From: CADDZO01 sp035294145
Lineage (GTDB): Bacteria > Chloroflexota > Dormibacteria > Dormibacterales > Dormibacteraceae
DNA: 25,254 nt
Direction: 5' to 3'
Assembly (NCBI GenBank): GCA_035294145.1
Contig: DATGLL010000013.1
Span: 1 to 25,254, forward strand
Within the stretch, counting starts at the first letter, position 1. Each line of letters begins with the position of its first letter. Shown here in pieces: positions 16,139-23,298 of the stretch. The translations under genes were made by a program, and so were the position numbers. Below the pieces are notes generated by a model. It ran no database searches. It was not told the origin of the DNA and saw nothing but the letters and a program-made list of their open reading frames with translations.

Positions 16139-16333
16139 ATGGCAGAGGGGACGATCAAGAAGATCGTGGCCGACCGTGGCTTCGGCTTCATCTCTGGGGA
16201 GGACGGCAAGGAGTACTTCTTCCACCGCTCCGCGATCGCCAACTTCGACGAGCTGCGGGGTGGGGAGCGGGTCTCCTTCGAGACCGAGCCCAGCCCCAAG
16301 GGGCCGCGCGCGGGCCGCGTCCGGGTGATCTGA
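16139..16333 (+). CDS. Cold-shock domain protein (CspA family)
   Basis: 64-aa single OB-fold RNA/DNA-binding protein, of normal family length. RNP1-like GFGFIS and RNP2-like EYFFHRSA are both present, in a sequence starting MAEGTIKKIVADRGFGFI. The ATG at 16139 is chosen over an in-frame ATG at 16100 because GAGG lies 8 nt upstream and the product starts where the cold-shock domain does. It probably acts as an RNA chaperone. It is preceded by a long structured leader and stands alone between the redox operon and the glycosylase gene. Confidence 0.95.
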   Translation: MAEGTIKKIVADRGFGFISGEDGKEYFFHRSAIANFDELRGGERVSFETEPSPKGPRAGRVRVI

Positions 16334-16417
16334 GCCGGGAGCGACCCGTCCTCCGGCCGGCGGATGCCCCCTCGTGACGGGAGGGCCCGGCGATGGTCGG
16401 GGGGAGCGGCGGTGCCC

Positions 16418-16423
16418 TACCCT
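16418..16423 (+). promoter_or_regulatory. -10 box for a leaderless glycosylase transcript
   Basis: TACCCT (TANNNT) ends 8 nt before the GTG start at 16432, so the transcript would begin at or next to the start codon. No clear -35 box is seen. No ribosome binding site precedes the GTG, consistent with leaderless translation. Confidence 0.5.
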
Positions 16424-16431
16424 GATGGGCC

Positions 16432-17361
16432 GTGGCGAGGGCGGTGGCCAGGTCAGGGGAGGTCAAGCTCGAGCGGGCTCTGGACCTGTGGCATACCCTT
16501 CGCCCCCTCCGCCATGGTCGGGCTGACCCGGCCGTTCGCGTCGAGGCCGGCGGCGTTTGGCGGGCGACGCGGACCCCGGAGGGGCCCGGCACCGAGCGGT
16601 TGTGGGTGGAGGCGGGCGTACTCAAGGTTCAGGCCTGGGGGCCGGGGGCGAGCTGGCTGGTCGAGCACGCCCCGGCATTGGTGGGCGAGGGCCGAATGGC
16701 GGAGGAGGGGCTGGCCGCCCATCCCCTCCTGCGCGAGCTTCGACGTCGCCATCCCGGCCTCCGCATCCCGCGTAGCGAGGCGGTCTTCGAGGCCGTCCTG
16801 GCCACGGTCCTGGAGCAGCGGGTGGCCAGCCCGGAGGCGGCTCGGTCCTGGCGGGCCTTGCTGCGGTCGGTGGGGGAGCCGGCCCCCGGCCCCCTGCCCG
16901 GCCTGGTGGTGCCCCCCGCGCCCCGGGTGGTGGCCGCCATCCCCGGGTTCGTCTTCCGGCGCTGGGGCGTGGACGAGCGTCGGGCCGAGACGGCCCGGCG
17001 GGCGGCGCGGGTCGCGGGCCGGCTCGAGGAGACGGTGACCATGCCCCTCGACGCCGCCCGGCGGCGCCTCCTCGCCGTGCCCGGCCTCGGGGCCTGGACC
17101 GCAGCCGGGGTGGCCCTGGCGGCGCTGGGGGACGCCGACGCGGTCCCGGTCGGGGACTACCACCTGCCCCACCTGGTCAGCTGGGCGCTGGCCGGCGAGC
17201 CCCGCGGCTCCGATGCTCGCATGCTGGAGCTGCTCGAGCCCTACCGCGGCCACCGCGGCCTGGTCGTGCGCCTGCTCCTCGCCGGCGGCATCGCCGCCCC
17301 CCGTCGGGGCCCCCGGCTACCCCTTCGCCACCTCGCCACCTCGCGACGACGTGATCCATGA
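16432..17361 (+). CDS. AlkA-like DNA-3-methyladenine glycosylase (HhH-GPD)
   Basis: 309-aa base-excision repair enzyme, predicted to remove alkylated purines. The helix-hairpin-helix is LLAVPGLGAWTAAGVALA (about 213-230), followed by a Gly/Pro-rich loop and the catalytic Asp candidate D242 in VPVGDYHLP. The Lys that marks bifunctional HhH lyases is absent from VPGLGAW, so a monofunctional glycosylase is expected. The N-terminal ~100 residues are beta-rich as in AlkA. GTG 16432 is chosen because a TANNNT -10 box ends 8 nt upstream, giving a leaderless mRNA. The C-terminal ~20 residues are Arg/Pro-rich. The TetR gene begins 25 nt downstream with its own -10. Confidence 0.88.
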   Translation: MARAVARSGEVKLERALDLWHTLRPLRHGRADPAVRVEAGGVWRATRTPEGPGTERLWVEAGVLKVQAWGPGASWLVEHAPALVGEGRMAEEGLAAHPLLRELRRRHPGLRIPRSEAVFEAVLATVLEQRVASPEAARSWRALLRSVGEPAPGPLPGLVVPPAPRVVAAIPGFVFRRWGVDERRAETARRAARVAGRLEETVTMPLDAARRRLLAVPGLGAWTAAGVALAALGDADAVPVGDYHLPHLVSWALAGEPRGSDARMLELLEPYRGHRGLVVRLLLAGGIAAPRRGPRLPLRHLATSRRRDP

Positions 17362-17363
17362 GG

Positions 17364-17369
17364 TATCGT
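17364..17369 (+). promoter_or_regulatory. -10 box before the TetR gene
   Basis: TATCGT (TANNNT) begins 2 nt after the glycosylase stop and ends 17 nt before the TetR start, giving a short 5' UTR of about 10 nt. No good -35 is visible. Confidence 0.4.
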
Positions 17370-17386
17370 GCTTGTCGAGCAGCAAG

Positions 17387-18025
17387 ATGCGGGATGGAGG
17401 GGCACCGCGCCGGGACGCCATGCGAAGTCGGCGGGCCATCCTGGACGCGGCCGAGCAGCTCTTCGCCGAGCATGACTTCGAGTCGGTCACCATGGAGCGC
17501 ATCGGCCGGGCGGCCGGGCTCTCGCGCGGGGCCCCCGGCTACTTCTTCGGCTCCAAGGAGGCGCTCTACCGGGCCGTCCTCGAGCGCATGGTGGAGCGGA
17601 CCGAGCAGCTGGTGGACCACGTCACCCGTCGCTCGGTCGCGCTCCCGCGCGGCGATGCCCGGGCCGCGCTGGAGATGGTCGTCGACGAGCTGCTCGACTT
17701 CCTCTTCGAGCGCCCCGCCTACCTGGTCCTGGTCGAGCGGCAGGTGCTGCGCCAGGAGGGGGTGATGCACGGCTCGCGCATCCACCTCTCCCTGCTGCGG
17801 GCGGTGCAGGCCGCCATCGGCGACGGTAGGGGCGCCGGCCTCTCCACCGCCGACGTCAACCAGCTCTTGCTCAGCGTGCTCAGCCTGTGCTGGTTCCCGC
17901 TGGCCCATGTGCCGCTGATCCGGGACCTGGGGGAGGAGCTGGGCCGGGAGTTCATCGAGACCCGCAAGCGTCACGTGATGGCGCTCCTGTCCGGGGTCCT
18001 GGCCGCCGCCTCGACGCCTCCCTGA
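17387..18025 (+). CDS. TetR-family transcriptional regulator
   Basis: 212 aa, typical TetR length. The N-terminal DNA-binding domain (about 12-60) contains SRRAILDAAEQLFAEHDF and the recognition segment TMERIGRAAGLSRGAPGYFFGSKEAL, matching the TetR helix-turn-helix with its YFxxKxxL signature. The C-terminal ligand-binding domain is all-helical and not assignable to a subfamily. ATG 17387 is used because a TANNNT -10 box lies just upstream; ATG 17420 is a shorter alternative. It is separated by ~95 nt from a secreted protein gene. Its target is unknown and there is no divergent partner gene. Confidence 0.92.
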   Translation: MRDGGAPRRDAMRSRRAILDAAEQLFAEHDFESVTMERIGRAAGLSRGAPGYFFGSKEALYRAVLERMVERTEQLVDHVTRRSVALPRGDARAALEMVVDELLDFLFERPAYLVLVERQVLRQEGVMHGSRIHLSLLRAVQAAIGDGRGAGLSTADVNQLLLSVLSLCWFPLAHVPLIRDLGEELGREFIETRKRHVMALLSGVLAAASTPP

Positions 18026-18056
18026 CCCGCCGGTTGACGGTGGCCCGAGCGTGAAG

Positions 18057-18086
18057 TTGCCCGCGGCTCCCGATGCCCCGTAGCGT
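18057..18086 (+). promoter_or_regulatory. Promoter of the secreted protein gene
   Basis: TTGCCC (18057-18062) and TAGCGT (18081-18086) are separated by 18 nt, predicting a transcript start near 18092. This argues against translation from the in-frame ATG at 18073 and for GTG 18121. A second -35-like TTGACG lies at 18034-18039. Confidence 0.5.
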
Positions 18087-18120
18087 GGGGACGAGAGCCG
18101 GTTGCCGGCGAGAGGGTCTC

Positions 18121-18696
18121 GTGAGCGGATCGAGAGCGGGGAGTGACGGCCCTGCGGTCCCCGGCCTGGGCCCGGAGCCGTCGGGAGGTCCGGCCGGGAG
18201 GGCGCGACGACGGCGTCGTGGCGCCATCGTCGTGCTGGCGCTCGCCTGCGTCCCCCTCTTGGGCGCGCGGCCGGCGGCGGCGGCCGGGTCGCGGTTCGCG
18301 AGCGTCAACGCGACGGTCGGGGTCGGGACCGGCACCCTGGAGGTCTCCTTCGCGGAGATGGGCCTCCTGGCCGGGGGCGCGATCGCCGACCAGGCCCGGG
18401 CCGACGCCACCGTCGGCTACGGCTGCCGGGACGGCACCGGGCGGACGGACGGGAGCGCGAGCGAGGTGGTGTCGGCCTCGGTCGCCCAGGTGGGGTGGTT
18501 CGTCCCCGGGGCCGACGGCAGCGTCAGGGCCGCCCTCAGCCTGCCCGCGCCCGGCCCCGGCAGCTTCACCTGCCGGCCCGGGGAGCAGATGATCCTGACC
18601 TCGGTCACCTACACCGACGTGTCGGTCACGGACCTCACCAACGGCATCGGCCAGTCGGTCGCCGGCACCTTCGCCCAGCTCCGGGTCGGCCCCTGA
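18121..18696 (+). CDS. Secreted protein of unknown function
   Basis: 191 aa from GTG 18121, preceded by GAGAGGG and downstream of the predicted promoter. A hydrophilic Gly/Pro-rich N-terminus (about 30 aa) and an RARRRRR cluster lead into a hydrophobic signal core (GAIVVLALACVPLLGA) with cleavage probably near ARPAAAA. The mature part (~125 aa) is Thr/Ser/Val/Gly-rich and probably beta-stranded, with two Cys (GYGC and FTC) that could form a disulfide. No family is recognised. It is a monocistronic gene, convergent with leuCD and followed by a strong hairpin. Confidence 0.75.
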   Translation: MSGSRAGSDGPAVPGLGPEPSGGPAGRARRRRRGAIVVLALACVPLLGARPAAAAGSRFASVNATVGVGTGTLEVSFAEMGLLAGGAIADQARADATVGYGCRDGTGRTDGSASEVVSASVAQVGWFVPGADGSVRAALSLPAPGPGSFTCRPGEQMILTSVTYTDVSVTDLTNGIGQSVAGTFAQLRVGP

Positions 18697-18710
18697 CGCG
18701 GGGGTGGGGG

Positions 18711-18740
18711 CGCCGCCGGCCCCGGCCGGCGCCGGCGGCG
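18711..18740. terminator. Hairpin between the secreted protein gene and leuD
   Basis: CGCCGCCGGC (18711-18720) pairs perfectly with GCCGGCGGCG (18731-18740) around a 10-nt loop. It lies between two convergent genes and lacks a U-tract, so it may serve as a terminator for both directions. Confidence 0.5.
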
Positions 18741-18777
18741 GGGCCAACGCCGAGGGGCGTGGCCTCGCCGCGCCGGG

Positions 18778-19374
18778 TCAGGAGGCGGTCACCCGGGGGA
18801 GCCAGGTCGCCCGTCGGCCCTCGTAGGCGGCGATGTCCGGCTCGTGCCGGAGGGTCAGCGCCACCTTGTCCCAGCCGTTGAGCAGGCAGTCGCGGGCGAA
18901 GGGGTCGATCTCGAAGCCCTCGGCGAAGCCCTCGGCGGTGACCGTCTGTGCCTCGAGGTCGACGCTGACCTCGGCCATGGGGTCCTCGCGGGCGAGCTCG
19001 AGCAGGCGACGCACCGAGGTCTCGGGGAGGCGGACGGGCAGCAGCCCGATCTCCAGGGCGTTGGTGGCGAAGATGTCCCCGAAGCTGGGCGCGATCACGG
19101 CCTTGAAGCCGGCGTCCTGGATGGACCAGGCGGCGTGCTCGCGTGAGGAGCCGCAGCCGAAGTTGGGGCCGGCCACCAGGATGGTGGCGCCCTGGTACTC
19201 GGGGCGGTTGAGGACGAAGTCGGGGTCGGCGCGCCGCCAGTCGTGGAAGAGGAAGGGGCCGAACCCGGAGCGCTCGATCCGCTTCAAGAACTGCTTGGGG
19301 ATGATCTGGTCGGTGTCGACGTTGGCCCGGTCCAAGGGGGCCATCCGGCCACGGTGACGGCGGAACGGTTCCAT
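18778..19374 (-). CDS. leuD: 3-isopropylmalate dehydratase small subunit
   Basis: Small subunit of isopropylmalate isomerase, which converts 2- to 3-isopropylmalate in leucine synthesis. At 198 aa it has normal length. The conserved segments are all present: DRANVDTDQIIPKQFL, FLFHDWR, GPNFGCGSSREHA (the substrate-binding swivel loop) and APSFGDIFATNALEIGLLPV. The ATG at 19374 shares one base with the leuC stop (TGATG) and is preceded by GAGGAGGAGC, so leuC and leuD are co-translated. Confidence 0.97.
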   Translation of the reverse strand: MEPFRRHRGRMAPLDRANVDTDQIIPKQFLKRIERSGFGPFLFHDWRRADPDFVLNRPEYQGATILVAGPNFGCGSSREHAAWSIQDAGFKAVIAPSFGDIFATNALEIGLLPVRLPETSVRRLLELAREDPMAEVSVDLEAQTVTAEGFAEGFEIDPFARDCLLNGWDKVALTLRHEPDIAAYEGRRATWLPRVTAS

Positions 19375-20780
19375 CAGCTCCTCCTCGACGGCTCGCCCGC
19401 CAGGTCGACCACCTGGCGGACGTCGACCAGGTGCCCCATCAGCGCCGCCGCGGCCGCCATCGGCGGCGAGAGCAGGTGGGTGCGGCCGCCCGCGCCCTGG
19501 CGGCCCTCGAAGTTGCGGTTGGAGGTCGAGGCGCAGCGCTCACCGGGCTGCAGGATGTCGGGGTTCATGCCCAGGCACATGGAGCAACCGGCGTCGCGCC
19601 ACTCGAACCCGGCCTCCTCGAAGACCCGGTCCAGCCCCTCGGCCTCGGCCTGGAGCTTCACCTGGGCCGAGCCGGGCACGACCATGGCCCGCACCCGGGG
19701 GTGCACCCGCCGCCCTCGCACCACCGCCGCCGCCGCCCGCAGGTCCTCGAGGCGGGCGTTGGTGCAGGAGCCGATGAAGACCCGGTCGATGGCGATGTCC
19801 TGGATCGCCGTCCCCGGCTTCAGGGCCATGTAGCGGAGGGCGCGCTCCTCGTTCTCGGTGGTGGGCTCCGGCACCCGCCCGCTGACCGGCACCGCCTGGC
19901 CGGGGTTGGTGCCCCAGGTCACGAAGGGCTCGAGCCGGGAGGCGTCCAGCCGGATCTCGCGCTCGAAGACCGCGTCGGGGTCGGAGGGCAGGGAACGCCA
20001 GTGGTCGAGGGCGCGCTCCCACTCGACGCCCCGAGGGGCGTAGGGCCGTCCCTCCAGGTAGGCGAAGGTGGTGTCGTCAGGGGCGACCATGCCCACCCGG
20101 GCGCCCCACTCGATGGTCATGTTGCAGATGGTGAGACGGCCCTCCATGGAGAGGCCGCGGATGGTGCCGCCCCGGTACTCGACCGCGCAGCCCTGGCCCC
20201 CCGAGACCCCGACCTGGTGGATCAGGGCCAGGACCACGTCCTTCGCCACCACCCCCACCGGCAGCTCGCCCTCCACCGTCACCGCCAGGTCGCGGGGCCG
20301 GCGCTGGGGCAGGCACTGGGTGGCCAGCACGTGCTCCACCTCGGAGGTGCCGATGCCGAAGGCCATGGCCCCCAGGGCGCCGTGGGTCGAGGTGTGGGAG
20401 TCGCCGCAGACGATCACCATCCCGGGCTGGGTCAGCCCCAGCTCCGGCCCGATCACGTGGACGATGCCCTGGTGGCGGCTCCCCATGGGGTAGAGCCGGA
20501 TGCCCGCCCAGCGACAGTTCTCCTCGAGGGCGTCGAGCTGCCGCCGGCCGACCTCGTCGGCCGCCTCCCGACCGCCCCGGGTGGGGGTGTTGTGGTCCAT
20601 GGTGGCCACGGTCAGGTCCGGGCGCCGCACCCGACGGCCGGCCAGGCGGAGGGACTCGAAGGCCTGGGGCGAGGTCACCTCGTGCACGAGGTGGAGGTCG
20701 ACGTAGAGGAGGTCTGGCTCTCCCTCGGCCGAGCGGACCACGTGGGCGTCCCAAATCTTCTGCGCAAGCGTTCTCGGCAT
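19374..20780 (-). CDS. leuC: 3-isopropylmalate dehydratase large subunit
   Basis: Large, [4Fe-4S]-carrying subunit of isopropylmalate isomerase, 468 aa. It starts MPRTLAQKIWDAHVV; the ATG at 20780 is chosen because GGGAGG lies just upstream, while the 5-codon-longer in-frame GTG (20795) overlaps that ribosome binding site. Aconitase-family signatures are visible: cluster ligands in FIGSCTNARLEDL and GCSMCLGMNPD, plus VCGDSHTSTHGALGAMAFGIG and MTIEWGARVGMVAPD. It runs leftward with leuD, divergent from ilvB, so both branches of the pathway share one control region. Confidence 0.97.
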   Translation of the reverse strand: MPRTLAQKIWDAHVVRSAEGEPDLLYVDLHLVHEVTSPQAFESLRLAGRRVRRPDLTVATMDHNTPTRGGREAADEVGRRQLDALEENCRWAGIRLYPMGSRHQGIVHVIGPELGLTQPGMVIVCGDSHTSTHGALGAMAFGIGTSEVEHVLATQCLPQRRPRDLAVTVEGELPVGVVAKDVVLALIHQVGVSGGQGCAVEYRGGTIRGLSMEGRLTICNMTIEWGARVGMVAPDDTTFAYLEGRPYAPRGVEWERALDHWRSLPSDPDAVFEREIRLDASRLEPFVTWGTNPGQAVPVSGRVPEPTTENEERALRYMALKPGTAIQDIAIDRVFIGSCTNARLEDLRAAAAVVRGRRVHPRVRAMVVPGSAQVKLQAEAEGLDRVFEEAGFEWRDAGCSMCLGMNPDILQPGERCASTSNRNFEGRQGAGGRTHLLSPPMAAAAALMGHLVDVRQVVDLAGEPSRRS

Positions 20781-20859
20781 GGATACCTCCCTCACCGTAC
20801 GGGGTCGGCGCGGTGGCCTGTGACGACCACCAAAGGCTACCCCGCCCGGCTTGGCAAAT

Positions 20860-20876
20860 GGTGACTACACGTCACC
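20860..20876. promoter_or_regulatory. Perfect inverted repeat in the leuC/ilvB divergent region (candidate operator)
   Basis: GGTGAC (20860-20865) - TACAC - GTCACC (20871-20876) is a perfect 6-5-6 palindrome of the kind bound by dimeric repressors. It overlaps where a -35 box would lie for the ilvB -10 at 20889, and sits 80 nt upstream of leuC. It is placed to control either or both transcripts; the regulator is unknown. Confidence 0.45.
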
Positions 20877-20888
20877 GGTCCTTCAGGG

Positions 20889-20894
20889 TAGACT
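20889..20894 (+). promoter_or_regulatory. -10 box of the ilvB leader transcript
   Basis: TAGACT (TANNNT) ends 10 nt before the leader-peptide ATG, predicting a leaderless or near-leaderless RNA. No ribosome binding site is positioned for the leader ATG, which fits. The -35 region overlaps the inverted repeat. Confidence 0.45.
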
Positions 20895-20904
20895 TCTGCC
20901 CAGC

Positions 20905-20985
20905 ATGACGCGACGTGTGCTCGTAGCCCTCGACCTTGCGCTCCTTCTTGGCCTTAGCAGGGCGGGGGCCGCGCGCGCGTCCTGA
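20905..20985 (+). CDS. ilvB leader peptide (Leu/Val-rich attenuator peptide)
   Basis: A 26-codon ORF starting MTRRVLVALDLALLLGLS. Seven Leu and two Val codons fall within residues 5-17, with a Leu-Leu-Leu-Gly-Leu run at 20941-20955; there is no Ile. The Leu run ends 5 nt before the antiterminator strand (20961-20969), so a ribosome stalled for charged leucine tRNA would leave that strand largely free. The stop (20985) places a terminating ribosome beyond it. The composition and spacing relative to the terminator are those of ribosome-mediated attenuators of branched-chain operons. It is too short for standard gene finders. Confidence 0.8.
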   Translation: MTRRVLVALDLALLLGLSRAGAARAS

Positions 20986-21018
20986 GCGACACCGGGAGAA
21001 GCGCAGGCAGCCCCCGCC
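20961..21018 (+). promoter_or_regulatory. Antiterminator of the ilvB attenuator
   Basis: GGCGGGGGC at 20961-20969, inside the leader ORF, is identical to the 3' strand of the terminator (21023-21031). It can therefore pair perfectly with the terminator's 5' strand GCCCCCGCC (21010-21018). The two pairings are mutually exclusive. Stalling at the Leu codons should favour this antiterminator and read-through into ilvB; fast translation to the stop should mask it and favour termination. Confidence 0.75.
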
Positions 21019-21041
21019 GGAAGGCGGGGGCTTTCGTTTTT
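21010..21041 (+). terminator. Intrinsic terminator of the ilvB attenuator
   Basis: GCCCCCGCC (21010-21018), loop GGAA, GGCGGGGGC (21023-21031): a perfect 9-bp stem with a stable tetraloop, followed by TTTCGTTTTT. A U-tract of this quality is rare in DNA this GC-rich. It ends right before the ilvB ribosome binding site (GGAG at 21042-21045). Confidence 0.9.
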
Positions 21042-21053
21042 GGAGCAGCCAAC

Positions 21054-22751
21054 GTGAAGATGACCGGCGGAGAGATCGTCCTGGAGGCGCTGCGGCGGGA
21101 GGGGGTCGAGCTGATCTTCGGCTACCCCGGCGGCGCCAACCTGCCCATCTACCAGCACCTGGCTGGGTACCCCTCCCTGCGTCACGTGCTGGTCCGGCAC
21201 GAGCAGGGGGCTGCCCACATGGCCGACGGGTACGCCCGGGCCAGCGGCAGGCCGGGCGTGGTGTTCGCCACCAGCGGCCCGGGGGCGCTCAACCTGGTGA
21301 CCGGCCTCGCCACCGCCTTCATGGACTCGGTGCCGGTGGTGGCGATCACCGGCCAGGTCAACACCACCCTGGTGGGGCGCGACGCCTTCCAGGAGTCGGA
21401 CGTGGTCGGCTGCACCATGCCGGTCACCAAGCACAACTACATGGTCACCCGGGTCGAGGACCTGCCCCGTGTCATCAAGGAGGCCTTCTACGTGGCCACC
21501 ACCGGGCGGCCGGGCCCGGTCCTGGTCGACGTCTGCAAGGACGTCCAGCAGGCCACCTTCGAGCCCTCCTGGCCGGAGGCGGTGCACCTCCCCGGCTACC
21601 GTCCCACCCCCGACCCCGACCCGGAGGCGGTGCGGGCGGCGGCGGAGGCGCTCTCCACCGCCGAGCGGCCGGTGATCCTCGCCGGCCACGGCGTGATCCT
21701 GAGCCACGCCGAGGCGGAGCTGCTGGCCATCGCCGAGAAGACGGTGACCCCCACCGGCACCACCTTGCTCGGCATCGGCGCCTTCCCGGTGCGCCACCCG
21801 CTGGCGCTGCACATGACCGGGTTCATGGGCACCGGCTGGAACCTGCGGGCGGTCCAGGAGTGCGACCTCTTGATGTGCGTGGGCATGCGGGTCGACGACC
21901 GGGTGACGGCCAAGCTCGACGAGTGGGCGCCCAAGGCCAAAACCTTCATCCACATCGACATCGACCCCTCCGAGATCGGCAAGAACCGGCGGCCCCACAT
22001 CGCCGTGGTCGCCGACGCCAGGGCGGCCCTGCGCCAGATGCTGCCGCTGGTGCGGCCGCCGCAGCCCGGACAGCGGCACCCGTGGCTGCTCCAGATCGAC
22101 CGCTGGCGGGAGGAGCACCCGCTGCGCTACACGACCTCCAACGGCCACCTGCAGCCCCAGGACGTCCTGATCGAGATGTACCGTCGCTGCCGCGACGAGG
22201 CCATCGTGGTGGCCGACGTGGGGCAGAACCAGATCTGGGCCGCCCTGTGGTGGAACTACCTGCGCCCGGGGCTCTTCATCAACTCGGGCGGGGCGGGGAC
22301 CATGGGCTTCGCCCTCCCCGCCGCCATCGGGGCCAAGCTGGCCCGGCCGGAGAAGGCGGTCTGGTGCGTGGCCGGCGAGGCCGGCTTCGTCATGACCGCC
22401 CAGGAGCTGTCGGTCGCCGTCGAGCACCAGGTGGAGGTGAAGATCGTCCTGCTCGACAACGCCTCCTTGGGCATGGTCCGACAGTTCCAGGACGACTTCT
22501 ACGGCGGCGTGCGCTCGCAGGTGGACCTGGCCGTCATGCCCGACTTCGTGAAGCTGGCCGACGCCTACGGCCTGCCCGGGATCCGGGTCGACGAGGTGGG
22601 GCAGGTGGCCGAGGCCTTCGACTTCGCCGAACGGACGCCGGGGCCGGTGCTGATCGACTTCCGCATCGACCCCGAGGCCAACGTGTACCCGATCGTGCCC
22701 CTCGGCAAGGGCCTGAACGACTTCTGGGAGCTGCCGGATGAGTACGCCTGA
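21054..22751 (+). CDS. ilvB: Acetolactate synthase large (catalytic) subunit
   Basis: ThDP-, FAD- and Mg-dependent first common enzyme of valine, leucine and isoleucine synthesis; 565 aa. GTG 21054 is used because GGAG lies 8 nt upstream; ATG 21060 is too distant. N-terminal ThDP-binding domain: IFGYPGG and the catalytic Glu E50 in VRHEQGAAHMADGYARA. The central FAD-binding domain and the C-terminal segment MGFALPAAIGAKLARP are present. The ThDP/Mg motif, normally GDG...NN, reads G-E442-A...D468-N469, so the metal-binding Asp is replaced by Glu; the distal Asn and LGMVRQ are kept. It is controlled by the attenuator upstream and overlaps ilvN by 14 nt, implying coupled subunit synthesis. Confidence 0.96.
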   Translation: MKMTGGEIVLEALRREGVELIFGYPGGANLPIYQHLAGYPSLRHVLVRHEQGAAHMADGYARASGRPGVVFATSGPGALNLVTGLATAFMDSVPVVAITGQVNTTLVGRDAFQESDVVGCTMPVTKHNYMVTRVEDLPRVIKEAFYVATTGRPGPVLVDVCKDVQQATFEPSWPEAVHLPGYRPTPDPDPEAVRAAAEALSTAERPVILAGHGVILSHAEAELLAIAEKTVTPTGTTLLGIGAFPVRHPLALHMTGFMGTGWNLRAVQECDLLMCVGMRVDDRVTAKLDEWAPKAKTFIHIDIDPSEIGKNRRPHIAVVADARAALRQMLPLVRPPQPGQRHPWLLQIDRWREEHPLRYTTSNGHLQPQDVLIEMYRRCRDEAIVVADVGQNQIWAALWWNYLRPGLFINSGGAGTMGFALPAAIGAKLARPEKAVWCVAGEAGFVMTAQELSVAVEHQVEVKIVLLDNASLGMVRQFQDDFYGGVRSQVDLAVMPDFVKLADAYGLPGIRVDEVGQVAEAFDFAERTPGPVLIDFRIDPEANVYPIVPLGKGLNDFWELPDEYA

Positions 22752-23298
22752 TCAGCCCACCCCCATCTCGCGTCTGCGCGTCCTGACCGCCGTGGTCGAG
22801 GACCACCCCGGGGTCCTCAGCCGGGTGGCGGGGATGATCCGTCGTCGCGGCTTCAACATCCAGGGCCTCTCGGTGGGCCCGACCGACCAGCCCGGGCGCT
22901 CGCGGATGACGCTCACCGTCGACGCCGGCCACGCCGAGGTGGACCAGGTGCAGAAGCAGCTGGACCACCTGATCGAGGTGATCGAGGTCGAGGACCTGAC
23001 CGAGGCGCCCCGGCTCAACCGGGAGCTGGCCCTGGTCAAGCTCGCGGTCAGCGGCCCGCGCCGGGATCGGGCGGTGGCCGAGGTCGACCGCGCCGGCGGT
23101 CGGGTCGTCGACGCCTCGCCCGAGGCGGTGATCGTCGAGATCTCAGGGGAGTTCGACCGGATCGAGCGCCTCGTGGAGGCGCTCCGGCCCTACGGGATCG
23201 TCGATCTGGCACGGTCGGGTCCGGTCGCCATGTCCAAGCAGGTCCCGGCGGCGGTGGTCGAGCTGGCCGGGCAACACACGGGGGTGTCTGCGTCATGA
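22738..23298 (+). CDS. ilvN: Acetolactate synthase small (regulatory) subunit
   Basis: 186 aa. It activates the large subunit and normally confers valine feedback inhibition. The N-terminal ACT domain (about 12-88) has RLRVLTAVVEDHPGVLSRV and GFNIQGLSVGPTD; the C-terminal domain (about 95-175) has RELALVKLAVSG and SGEFDRIERLVEALRPYGIVDLARSG. The ATG lies inside the end of ilvB, with GGGAG 7 nt upstream. Its own stop overlaps leuA as ATGA. No ilvC lies between ilvN and leuA, unlike the common actinobacterial ilvBNC order. Confidence 0.96.
   Translation: MSTPDQPTPISRLRVLTAVVEDHPGVLSRVAGMIRRRGFNIQGLSVGPTDQPGRSRMTLTVDAGHAEVDQVQKQLDHLIEVIEVEDLTEAPRLNRELALVKLAVSGPRRDRAVAEVDRAGGRVVDASPEAVIVEISGEFDRIERLVEALRPYGIVDLARSGPVAMSKQVPAAVVELAGQHTGVSAS

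Noticed and set aside
20781..20859. Possible leader peptide or attenuator for leuC on the reverse strand
   Set aside because: No short Leu-rich ORF and no hairpin with a U-tract were found between the divergent region and the leuC RBS.
20971..20979. Alternating CG run inside the leader ORF (possible Z-DNA)
   Set aside because: Only 9 nt of CG repeats, expected by chance at this GC content, and explained by the coding and pairing roles of the region.
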